From Sympetrum striolatum (Eukaryota > Arthropoda > Insecta > Odonata > Libellulidae), in assembly GCA_947579665.1 (NCBI GenBank), contig OX388345.1, forward strand, positions 36,795,849-36,859,848: 64,000 bases of DNA, given 5' to 3'. The notes under the pieces were generated by a model. The model was not told the DNA's origin, did no database searches, and was given only the letters and a program-made list of their open reading frames with translations. Shown piece by piece: positions 37,908-48,282 of the stretch. The number at the start of each line of letters is the position of its first letter. Within the stretch, counting starts at the first letter, position 1. The position numbers were made by a program, and so were the translations under genes.

Positions 37908-38330
37908 ATGCTCACTGTGAACTTAATCTGTGTTTCAAAGATATTTTGAAAAAATTCACTTTTGTGTTTAAAAATACGAAGTAAATACAAATCAAATTTG
38001 AATCCATGTCATCGAAATTTATTTCATTCTTTACAAATTGTAGAATGAAAACCGCCGAAAACCATTCGGTATTCCGACCGCGCTTCGTTTTCGCGGCGAC
38101 CCCATGCGACGGCACTCCCGCCCGGTATCCGCGTCTAGGAGTACGGCGTCTTAGCGAGGGGCCCGGGTGGTCAGTTTGCAATTTTTGACCTCAAATATCT
38201 CGGCTCCTAGGTCACGAGGGAACGAATGATTTCACAGATTTTATTTTTTCACTATCAGCTCTGAATCTACCGAGTTTGAAAGAAATCGGTGAGTAACACT
38301 CCGTTAATGTTCCTTGTTAGTGTTTTCGAT
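37556..38330 (+). mobile_element. 3' end of the pogo-like transposon (right arm of the inverted repeat)
   Basis: Covers the last part of the transposase and the 3' non-coding end, with a GC-rich segment near 38080-38180 and an outer end CACTCCGTTAATGTTCCTTG. The left arm repeats all of this in reverse; the outermost 35190-35215 and 38315-38345 still show partial similarity. With the 1.57-kb spacer the two arms form a ~770-bp foldback. Confidence 0.9.
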
Positions 38331-39108
38331 TTATTTCAGCGTCGCCTTAAATATTTTTACAAATTCAATTTTAGCTAGTGTGTCAGTTCTCCATCGTTCA
38401 ACGACGATTGATTTAAATCTATAATCAAATCGAATATAAATTCAAATCAGAGGCCGAATCGTATTTAAATACTTGTTAGTACCGAATTGATCCTATAAAG
38501 GCCTGATTATTTTATAAAATGTCTTGAGCCATCCCTTCAGTCATATTATATTTACTCTAAGTTTTCACAATTGTTAATAGGCCTCTTCTTTTCCCTTGCA
38601 ATTTGCCACTTTCCATTGAGTTACTGTTCACAATAGAATTCTATCGTACATACATACATTGCCATTATATTTTATATGAGTCTTCTATTTTCCATTAGCT
38701 TCCATCTCCTACAATATTCATGATAATCTATACAAACCCATTCCCTATGTATGTTCGACTCTCTTGCCACTCCTTTTCTTTCAACTGTAGATATCTTCCA
38801 GTCGTATACATCCTCCAATACTTGCTGATAAATCGTGTATGCAGTTCTTGATGGATAAACCGGCAGAGGATACCTGACAATCACAATCGTATAATACCTA
38901 AAATATCTGATAGACATTGGCTAACGCTAACTTTAATGAATAATCATTCAACTCCGACGAAATCAATCCCAAATCATCCGTCCCGCGAAGAATGCATAAT
39001 CGCCAATTCGGCAGTTTAAAAAGGGCCCGCCGATGAGTGTAATTCGCTCGAAGATCATCGGGTCGAGATCACGAAGGAAGCCGTGAGGAGAAAGGGCAGA
39101 GAATCAAC
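38331..39108. other. unassigned AT-rich sequence, no gene seen
   Basis: Nothing recognisable apart from a short TACATACATACAT run near 38648. The minus-strand frame at 38672-38917 has no domain. Confidence 0.5.
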
Positions 39109-39190
39109 CTCGTTATCCTAATGGGAAGCTATGCCTTTGTTCTCCGAGGTCGGCGGGTTCAAATCCCGCCGTCGGGAAGGGCGTGGGCAG
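39109..39190 (+). repeat. tRNA-like sequence, probably the head of a second SINE family
   Basis: The B box is exact, GGTTCAAATCC, inside a perfect T-arm whose 7-bp stem is CGGCGGG/CCCGCCG around TTCAAAT. Upstream there is an A-box-like TATCCTAATGG and a weak anticodon-like stem (CCTT/GAGG). The acceptor ends do not pair well, so it is not a credible functional tRNA. The GC-rich sequence to about 39410 may be the SINE body. No second copy is seen in the window. Confidence 0.55.
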
Positions 39191-39518
39191 TGCGTATGGG
39201 AAATCATCACTCACCCACTCCTCCCCTTCCGTGCCTCCGTCATCCGAGATAAGCGATTGCAAAACGTCACTAGATCGGTGGGATAGCGCTTTGAAATCGA
39301 GAATGCAATCGTGGATAAAGAATGGAGAGGTAGATGGCGCCTTCGGTAATCCTTCGCATATGAGATTCCCGTACGTCGACGATCTTTATCTCATTCGTTA
39401 GGACGTCGCTGACGGAGGAGTGATGGAAGTTAAAAAGGGAAGTAATACGGGCGTCTTTAGCCCCCGCACGTTGACTGGAATGCAGAAGAAATTAATGTTA
39501 GGATCACGATCCTATACA

Positions 39519-39572
39519 AACGTCTTTATTAGGGGAAAATCAGGACTATAATTCCCATCTTCCTTTTCATCT
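39519..39572 (-). mobile_element. LINE-like 3' end, inverted copy
   Basis: On the minus strand it reads GGAAGATGGGAAT, then a partly conserved hairpin, CCCCTAATAAAGACG, matching the 15.38-kb copy in order and sequence. The simple-repeat tail is missing or lost. Confidence 0.6.
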
Positions 39573-39879
39573 TTGACTTATACCCTTAAATGCATAAATG
39601 CACATATAAGTGAAACTTAAAAGCATAAGAGTAATATATTGAGGGTTTTTATCAAGTAATGTGGATATAGAGAGGAAATATGGAAATAAAGAAGGGTTTT
39701 TAGGAGCAAATAAAAAACTGCGTTGATTTCGATCTCGGAAAATAAATTTATGCTGCAGGGAAAAACTAACAAAAAGAAAGAAAGGGAGGGGAATCAGAAA
39801 ATGTTGTAGGGAAGGTAATAATATCACAACATGAAAGCAATATAGATCATAACATAAAAAATAATTATATGTGGTAATA
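39573..39879. other. unassigned AT-rich sequence, no gene seen
   Basis: The minus-strand frame here (39567-39932) is Phe/Leu/Ser-rich and runs into the adjacent SINE; I do not accept it as a gene. Confidence 0.5.
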
Positions 39880-40000
39880 GTTTTGTTAAAAGTGCTTCGA
39901 CAGCTTAGGCCATTCCGCACATTGGCTCCCATCGGGAGTCGAACCCGGGACCGCTTTTGCCCTAGCCGAGCGAGCTGCCCGCATGGCTATATGGAGGACC
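39880..40000 (-). mobile_element. tRNA-derived SINE, copy 3
   Basis: The minus strand shows a tRNA-like head with B box GGTTCGACTCC (39935-39945), then the family body CCTAAGCTGTCGAAGCACTT and a short A/T-rich tail. The head differs from copies 1 and 2 near its 5' end (GGTCCTCC). No clear target-site duplication was found. Confidence 0.85.
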
Positions 40001-43000
40001 GATAATGAAAGAGGTATTTACAGATACAATAAATAGCAAAACAAATGTGTTCCTTGTCATAGCATGTTAAACTAAATTTCTTTAGTGGTATGGACAATGT
40101 CAAGACAAGTGGTATCACAATAAGTTATATTTTACATTACAATATAACAAATAATCAAAATTTCAAAGTTAATAAGTAGGTTGTCAATTCATTTGATCTT
40201 AATAATGATTTTATTGTAAGATACATTATTATGGATAATATAACAACATGACACGCAAAATAAAAGGGAGAAAACAATAAAAGAAATTAGAAAAGAAAAA
40301 TAGGGGATGAAAAGTGATAACATGAAAATGAAATTGGATAGCGTATATAAAATTTAAGCTTTTGAGAGATATTTAACGTATAGTTTTTTGGATGAAGACA
40401 AGGACGGGGAGTTCTGATTAGTGGTTAGATCAAAACCAGCGGCTAGTTTCCGTGTAACTTATTAAACATATTATTCCATGCGTTTCTTGGAGTAGACTTG
40501 TTAACCGCAATGCATCGGTAATGCTCCAGTTTTCCCTTATCAGATGTATCAGCAACCAAAGAAAATTTTACACCTACGAGATGATGATGGCGGTGAAAGG
40601 CGTATGTCGAAAAGGGACATAAACATGAATGGCCTTGGCAGGATACCAGACTGCTATCTTTCAGTAATAGTAGGTCACCATAAGCGGCCTCTCTCCATCC
40701 GGTTTACATTTAGTGGAATAACGATACAATTCAGATAACGGTCGATCATAAATTGATATCGAAAGTTGGGTCGGGAAAACAGAAGTCGAAACTTCTGTAT
40801 GAACTTTTAAATTAGGCTTGTGGAGATATTAAGCTGTAAATAATCTCGTGATTGTGATCTGATTAGAAATCTGCTGTCATTGTGTTTGCGATGTTGGATT
40901 TTATAGATTTATGATTTGTTTCAAATAGCTGCTTATGGAGAAAGGAGAACATTTCAAATACTTCGAAGAGAATTGCTATATTAGCCAGCCTTTACCCATT
41001 GCTGCTGCTTCGTCAAACATCATTCGGTATTACTAATCATTACAGCTGCTATAGAGACGGATCAAATAACTGTTGTAGCAGAAAATGGATCGATGGACTC
41101 AGAAAGAACTAATTGAGAGATTAATTACTCTTTCATTTCTGAATTCTTTTACTTTAAATTGGATGCGAACGTTTTTGAAAAAAGAATTTCGAATTTATTG
41201 ATAGGATTACATTTTGATTATCTACTCACGTTACAATATTAATTGAAATACGGCATTTTCCATCTAGTATTCATATATTACTAGATAAGTTGAGTTTTTA
41301 CCGAAAATTTGTGATGTAAAATGCAACATTAAGTGATTTTGATTATAAAAAAATATTATTTGGTTACTTGAATGAAAGGTTCAATAGAGTTTTACGAGCT
41401 ACAAAATAATTTACATGATGCAGTTAAAATATGAGAATAGTAAGTTTAAATACTTGCTACAATGGAATCACTGATAAAAGTTTGTAATAAATGGATATAG
41501 AGTTTTCTGCCTAAATTTGAAATCAGTATTCTACCTGAGATATCATATATATGGCTAAATCTTCGTTATACTTACGACTATATTCACAAATTATTATAGA
41601 TGTTTATTGATGATTATAACGATTGAGAAACTTATGAAGTGACATGTGACTTATCAAAGGAAGAATTTGTGATTATATAGGAACAGTAATTATAGAATAT
41701 ATCTGATTTAAATATATTAGGTGGAGTGATAGGGGTATGCTTGCTAAATTTAGTCTTTTTTGTTCTTATAAGCGTGACCTAATCCTGTTTTTTAACATAG
41801 TGATATTATTTAGGAATTTTAAATGTGATAATTTAAGTGTGAAAGGGTAAATTAACAATGTTTGTGGCTGCCATCTGACTTATATCTAACTTTAGCAAAT
41901 ATTAATAATAATAATAGACAACGCACGTAAAACCGGAAGGTTCGATTTCAGAAGTTACAGAGAAATCCTATTCTTCCTCTCATAAAATTTCTATAACTTT
42001 TACCTCTATTGTTTGTTACGTACGTATCAAGGACTTTAAACGACCGCTTTACATCCCCAATACACAAATTTTCCCTAGCGCCAGTTTGTATCCCACGGCA
42101 ACGTTACAAGGTGGAAATAGTCCGTGGACGACGAAGTAGAATTGTACCTTGAAAAAATTTCAGCGGAGAAGACGTCCGACTTATTAAGGATCTCGAGTTA
42201 TCCGAGAGACAAAAGCGCGCGAGTAAAGCGATTAAGGAGGCGAAAAGGTTAGCGGGAAAAAGACGGCTAACAAGCGAAACACGCGCTCCGAGAATTATGG
42301 AGAGAATGAGAGAGAAGAGTGAATTGGTTAACAAGGAGAGAGGGTGGAGTTCTCTCTTTTTCCTCTTATCTCCGTCTTACTGTCTCTCTCCCCTTCTTTT
42401 CTCTCATTTGTCACCCGTTCTTCGTTTCCTCTTTATGTCCCTCTTGATGTTTCTTCATCTTTCTTTCTTCTTTCTCGTTTTTCTTCTTTCTTCCTTTTGT
42501 TTCGTAATTATCATTCCTTTCCCATACTCATATGCTCCGTCTTCTTACTGGCCTTTCTCCCATTGTATGCTTTTCTCATCGTGTTTTTTCTTATTTCAAT
42601 CGCTTTCGTACCGGTATATTCAAAACTGCGAGTGAGAACAAAGCAATTTCTCAATATATAATTATTAGCTTTTAATTAAAAAACTTAGTTGGTTTAGAGT
42701 AGCGGAAGTATATGATCCAATACGGAGTTTTCAATTCTTGATTTTAAAACTATATTTTCCTTTTATATTTGTCTTGCTAATTGTATTTCTAATTCTAATT
42801 TATTTAATTATTATTTACTGTAATATTCTATCTCATTTTAATCTAATACTCGAAATATTGCCATCTTAGTTTAATAAGCTAAGCAGCACTTAATTAATAC
42901 TACAAGAGATCTGATAAACTTTGTCATTTTTTATTTAATAAATCTATTTGTTGGGTTTCGAGCGTCTATAGGAAGATAAGCCAATGTGAATGCTCCTTAA

Positions 43001-43247
43001 GGCACGAGATTTTATGTTTAGAGGAGATATCGAATGTTAGTAAAGTGTTTCTAAGTTAACTCAACAGAATTATCAGTCAACCATTTAAAGATTACAATAT
43101 CGTCAGACTACTATCATAGCCAGATGTTTGAAAGTTGTCGCAATATTGAAATATTTCTTCACTGGGAATATTCATGTTATTTGGTCATCCTCCTTAGTAT
43201 GAACTTCCAGAATGTCGAGGAATCGTCAATTGAATTCATTAAATATC
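40001..43247. other. unassigned AT-rich sequence with a CT-rich block
   Basis: No recognisable gene. 42340-42625 is almost pure pyrimidine on the plus strand, giving two overlapping Leu/Ser/Phe frames (42297-42661) that resemble membrane proteins only through composition. 42160-42300 just before it is purine-rich, so there is a sharp change of strand composition at about 42340. Confidence 0.55.
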
Positions 43248-43306
43248 CATACCTAACTGGGATTCGAACCCGAAGCTTCTTTTTACTGAACTACGATGCT
43301 AAATAC
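43248..43306 (-). repeat. tRNA-like relic
   Basis: On the minus strand an exact B box GGTTCGAATCC is preceded by GAAGCTTC and an A-box-like TAGTTCAGT. Sequence beyond the T-arm does not pair as an acceptor stem. It is probably a degenerate tRNA pseudogene or SINE head; the amino-acid type cannot be told. Confidence 0.5.
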
Positions 43307-44590
43307 GAAATATATATTTTTTTTGATTTCCAGTAAATCAATAAAATAAATTTGGCAATGAAATAAATTACACCATGTGGCATCTTAACTCAAAACGCCG
43401 AAATACGAGCACCTCCTTTGTAGTTGCTCTAGGATCACTAACTTTTTAGCGAAAATTGATGAATAAGTGAAATTTTTCTCGTCAATCTTTCTCCTCTTTC
43501 CTTAACTTCTGAATACACGCGTAAACATTCGCGTGTCTCGAGGAGGTTCATAGGAGAGTACAGGGCGTAGAGGAATCGTTATCCCACACCTACGGGAGGA
43601 GAACAAAAGGCACGCTGTCGAGTGGGAAGGGTGGAGATTGTAACCCTCGGAGTAATTGGAGTGTGGGAGCGATCCGTGGGTGTTGGAAAAAAACAAAAGG
43701 CTGTCACCCTTTGGCGTGTGGGAGTGCAACAATAGCACGCTCTTTCTCTCGGTGACAAAGCACGGCGTTAGAGCGCGTGTGCAGGCAATCGAGTATCTTC
43801 TAAGGAGAGGGCTCTTCTTTGCAGTTGCGGGGGCGGAGGACGATTCTCAAGACGCGCCCTCAAGTGCTTTGCGTCCCCAAATGTCTCTTAACCACTCTTC
43901 CTCTTCGTTCCTCCTTTCGCTTTTCACGCCTGCTCCTTCTTATCCTTTCTCGCTGCATCATCTTCAGCTCGTTCGTCCCCCTCTTTCGCGAGCATCCTTG
44001 ACTTGGAGAGGTTTTTCGTTCTTTTAAAGTCGTCATCATGGGAAGTCTACTCGCGCAGGTCCTAGGTGTTGTTTCTCCAATTTTACCTATCCTCCGCTCT
44101 TCTCTTCATCCCACAGTACCGTTCTTCATTCTTTAAGCAATCTATAAATCTCGCTCTTCTCCTTCCTCTCTTCACTTTTTCCTCCACTGTGCCTTCCAGT
44201 ATATCCTATATAAGCAGTTCCTTCTTATTGCATACCTTATCCAATTCTTTTTCCTTTGGATTATCAAATCGATCACTCTTCTTTCTTCATTTACCCTCCT
44301 CATTACCTGTTCATTCCTAACTTTGCCCATCTACTTGATGTTTAATATTCTTCTCCAAACCCACATTTCGAACGCCACTATTCTATTTCTCTCTTTCTTC
44401 TTTAGGGCCCATATCTCGCAGCAATATAGGAACACACTCCACACACAATTTAATCGCTTTTTCCTCAGTTCGACAATTAAAGTCAGTGTTAGTGATGATT
44501 GTTTCCGGTGTATTAAAGATATTGTTAGTAATCTAAGAAATAAAAATTCACATTTACTTTTTTACACTTGTTATAATTAAACGGGGTCAT
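43307..44590. other. unassigned sequence with a CT-rich block
   Basis: 43500-43750 is GC-richer with overlapping open frames on both strands. 43880-44330 is pyrimidine-rich and gives low-complexity Ser/Leu/Phe frames. No domain, splice pattern or repeat was recognised. Confidence 0.5.
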
Positions 44591-44740
44591 GTTGAAAGTA
44601 CTAAGCCAATTCCACAAAAACATTTAACTGTACGACCGATTTCGAGCATAACCTAAGCTAAGCTAATAACCTAAGTTTACCTTCAGGTACATGAAAAAAG
44701 TTAAAAAAGTTTTTGTGGAATTTAGCTCAGTAATTTCAAC
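44591..44740. mobile_element. 150-bp foldback element with ~32-bp inverted ends
   Basis: The left end begins GTTGAAAGTACTAAGCCAAT and reaches CCACAAAAAC. The right end is its reverse complement with four or five changes and ends AATTTCAAC. Inside are TACGACCGATTTCG and a CTTCAGGTACAT block. The layout (short inverted ends, no coding) fits a MITE or the terminal part of a larger dispersed repeat. Only one copy is seen in this window. Confidence 0.7.
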
Positions 44741-46447
44741 ATTATCCCGATTACGGAATTCCACCAAATCAAGGCTACTTGACCCGAATTGCTACTTACA
44801 ATTGAATTTAGTTGCAATTTAAATTAGGTAGGAAGATTTCATTGTTTGGCAGACGTGGGTATTATTCAATTATCTTACAGTAACGCTATATCCCATTAAA
44901 AATAAAAATAAAATCACCGAATCGTTGTATTGTATGCAATATTAACTGGAATAAGCGTTGCAAACTGAAATAAAGGGATTGCTTTATAATTGGGAGACTT
45001 AATTGTACTCGATTCCATTAACTTAAATGTTACATTCGTTACATTAATTTCTTTTTTTGAAAAAATATTAATTGTTCGGCGAAAAATCGTTTCAATTATA
45101 ATTACGTGTACACAAAACTCTTTAGATATTTAATCTCACGGATTTAATCTTGTTAGAAATTGTATTTGAAAAAATTAGAATGTAATACATACTTGGAAAA
45201 ACTGATTCTGTTAATTTGTTAAGAAACATCCATGGGCACCTATAACAAATTAGATGGTTACGTATAAACCGTGAGTTCGAAGGAAGTCACCCGAAGTTAA
45301 TCCTCCTTACCAGCATCGCACCTTTTGAATTCATTGATGTAAAGTGATTCTGCATTTTAGCATTACTTTTGTATCACCTCAAAAAAATATAAGAATGCAA
45401 ATCGATGCCTTGCTGCATTTATCTTTCTCTTTCTTTGGAATCCTCCCAACATTATTCCCCTTCTTATCGTTTCACTTCTTTTAGTCGTTTTTCCTGCGAA
45501 CTTTTTTGTGTTCTCAGTTTTTTGCCTTCTTGTTTCCACTTGCAGTACGTCCCCACTCACGGCATCTCTCTTACTCTGAGAAACCTCTTCCTTTTAAGCT
45601 TTTGTCTGACTTTTCCAAAGACTCAGTGAGTGTCTTGTGTGGGCAGCATTCTCCTCCGAGAAAGACGTCATCGTTTGAAGTAGGAGATACGTGCCTTTGC
45701 GCTTTTTCTCTGTCGTTATTACCATGCTGTTTGCAGTCCAAAATGTCTTTATCGAGAAGAATCTTCTTGCAGCGTCTTAAGTTCTTTTCCTGATTTTCTT
45801 CGTAATTTTACAAGAGAACATCATTACCCTGTCTTTATATTAGTTACTTATATACTACGGGAAAAATATTTTCCTCTTCCAGTGTTTTCGTTCATAGTTA
45901 AATTATCACTTATAGGAAACTTGATGGTTAATTAAGATGAACATGAGAAATCACTAAACCAGAATGTTAATATAATAATTTCCGATAGTAATGCAACTAA
46001 TTATTTTGCAGCATTATTATTTTATGCCTTCGAGAATATGAGATATCATGAAATAAACCTTAAACAATGACCATTACTGCTTTTGATCGTCATTTTACTC
46101 TACTCTCTAATTAATATTGGGCAAACATATTTTGTTAGTAATTACCTTCTGTGAAATCCCTGTTATTTTGAGAAAACGGCGCAATTTAAATAAAGTATCA
46201 TCCCTTCATGTTAATATAAATCTTTTCTATAGATCAGTATGTGAAAAGAGATAAAAGATAGAAAATATTGCAGCATTGATAACGTTATGAATTAAACTCT
46301 AAAATACATTTCTTCCAGAGGAAATATTTTGTATTGTATTTATTTTCGTTGCGTATGGTTTTTCTCCATATTTCACTTGTATTATCAAATTTAAATGTAA
46401 ATATTTACTTTGGCTGAATTTAAAGCACTTCATGCTTAGTTTGAAAT
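44741..46447. other. unassigned AT-rich sequence, no gene seen
   Basis: No recognisable gene. The overlapping frames at 45363-45793 lie in CT-rich sequence on opposite strands and have no domain. Confidence 0.5.
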
Positions 46448-46473
46448 AACTATTTCTAGTACTAGAAGTAGTT
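46448..46473. repeat. 26-bp near-perfect palindrome
   Basis: AACTATTTCTAGT is followed directly by ACTAGAAGTAGTT, its reverse complement with one mismatch. A further partial copy (AACTACTTCTACTGCTAGAA) follows at 46485. Function unknown. Confidence 0.8.
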
Positions 46474-48126
46474 TTGTTTAAAATAACTACTTCTACTGCT
46501 AGAACTTCAGCTCAGTTAATATTATATATATGGTTTCATGGAAGCAAAGAAAACATTTCAATGTTAATGTTAATAGCGAACAGAGTTGTCAATAAATGAA
46601 TTTAGCTGTAACAGATGTATAAATTCACACATTCCTTACCTCAGAGAGTTTCTCTCATATTTCCTATTTTCTGAGATTTACAAACGATTGAGGAAATTTC
46701 GGTGAAAAGTTGGAAGTCACTACGTAATTACACCCAGAACTACAGTTTATAGAGGGAAAATTAGGCATTCGAGCAAGCTACTTCAATTTCACGAATGACC
46801 ATTATACGACCGAAAGACTTTCTCATCGTGTGAAATGTGAAGCACCTGAGTCTGTAATTTTGCTTTGAGGAAGCAATCGTTGGGGTAATAACTCCATCGG
46901 CATCTTCGCGTTTAGTCTAACCATCGATTCGCTCCACTGTCCTTAACCATTGCTCCGAGCTCAGAAACCATAAAAATCCGAGCGAGACGAGAGGAGAAAA
47001 TCCGCCCCAGAAACACTAAAAATAATTCCCGGAGCGAGAAAATACGAAACAAAAATCCATCGGGTTAACGCACCAAATCGAAGGTTTCGTGGAACGGCGC
47101 TTTTAAACGCCAATTAAAATTCCGAGCTAACAGTCCCAATCTGTTCCTAATCCGAAGCTGCTCCTCCCACGAAAACAAAGCTAGCAGATGACTACCGAGC
47201 TGTATGTTTTATGGGGAGCAGTAGTGCGGACGGAGTTTTGGCGAAGGCGCTTTATAGCTGAGGAGAGTGGACTGGAGCCATCCGATTTTATCGCACCAGT
47301 TGTTAGCTGGAAATACCTGATGCCATCTATTAGAATGACGCTTAGAATGGTGTGGATACTTTTAAATCCCAGAAGGTCTCCCGATAATTATTTTTAACCT
47401 GCTTGTCATTCTACTACTTAAGTCAAGGATTGCTGACAAATAGAAAAGGTTTTAAGTTTGATAACTAATGTATATATAACTTTGACTATCCATTAAAGAT
47501 AATAAATTACTAGTTCTGATTCACAGTAGCCATTTTTAGAATCCTCGATAAATGTAATGGAAAAAATTACTTTGCACACCCCCGCAGAATTTGTGTGGGA
47601 GTGTACGAAGTAATTCTCTCCCATTATTATGGTCTTACACGAAGTAACATCTTTGCATTTTGAGTTTACTCCGTAAATTTAATTTTTCTTCCATTAATGA
47701 TTCCTGCTTATTACCTTCCCTGAGAAATTATTCTTCGGATTAAGGTAGGGTCTACCGATTTGCAATATCAGCGAAGTAGAAGAGACCAAAAAGAATGAAA
47801 TTTAAATCTAAGTAACAAAATTTATTATGAGGTGATGATGAAAACTGATGAACGGAACCATGAAAGAAATTAAGGATGCTATAGGTCAATAGAGAAATTG
47901 TTACATAGGAAATGATAGTGAGGGGAAAAGATTTCCCAATATATCCCTGTACCTACGCTAGTAACATCTTGACGTAAATAAAGTAAATTCTTGACAAAAG
48001 TGAAACCTTTCGTTACTTCCAGGTGGATCGCGTTGTTATGTTTCAGTTCAGTTATTTATGTGCTGTAGAAAAGTCAAGATAAGGCGGCTTGCAAGTTGAT
48101 ACTCTGACCACGTTTAACTCAAAGTT
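46474..48126. other. unassigned AT-rich sequence, no gene seen
   Basis: No recognisable gene. The 69-codon frame at 47188-47397 has ordinary composition but no motif, and no splice sites I would trust. Confidence 0.5.
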
Positions 48127-48137
48127 TACTTATTTTA

Positions 48138-48271
48138 GTAGTAGTAGTAGTATTGCTAAAAGTGCTTCGACAGCTTAGGTCATTTCGCACGTTGGCTCCC
48201 ACCGGGAATCGAACCCGGGACCGCTTTCACCAAAGGCAAACGCGCTGTCCACATGACTATCCGGGAGCCCC
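48138..48271 (-). mobile_element. tRNA-derived SINE, copy 2, with target-site duplication
   Basis: The best-preserved copy of the family. On the minus strand it starts GGGGCTCCCGGATAGTCATG, has B box GGTTCGATTCC (48205-48215), then ATGACCTAAGCTGTCGAAGC and a (TAC)n tail. It is bounded by an exact 11-bp direct repeat TACTTATTTTA at 48127-48137 and 48272-48282. The insertion is therefore complete and oriented with its tail at the left. Expected pol III transcription starts at the right end. Confidence 0.93.
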
Positions 48272-48282
48272 TACTTATTTTA

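Noticed and set aside
42297..42661. Two overlapping frames resembling membrane proteins
   Set aside because: A nearly pure pyrimidine tract always encodes Leu, Ser, Phe and Pro, so the apparent hydrophobic segments reflect base composition.
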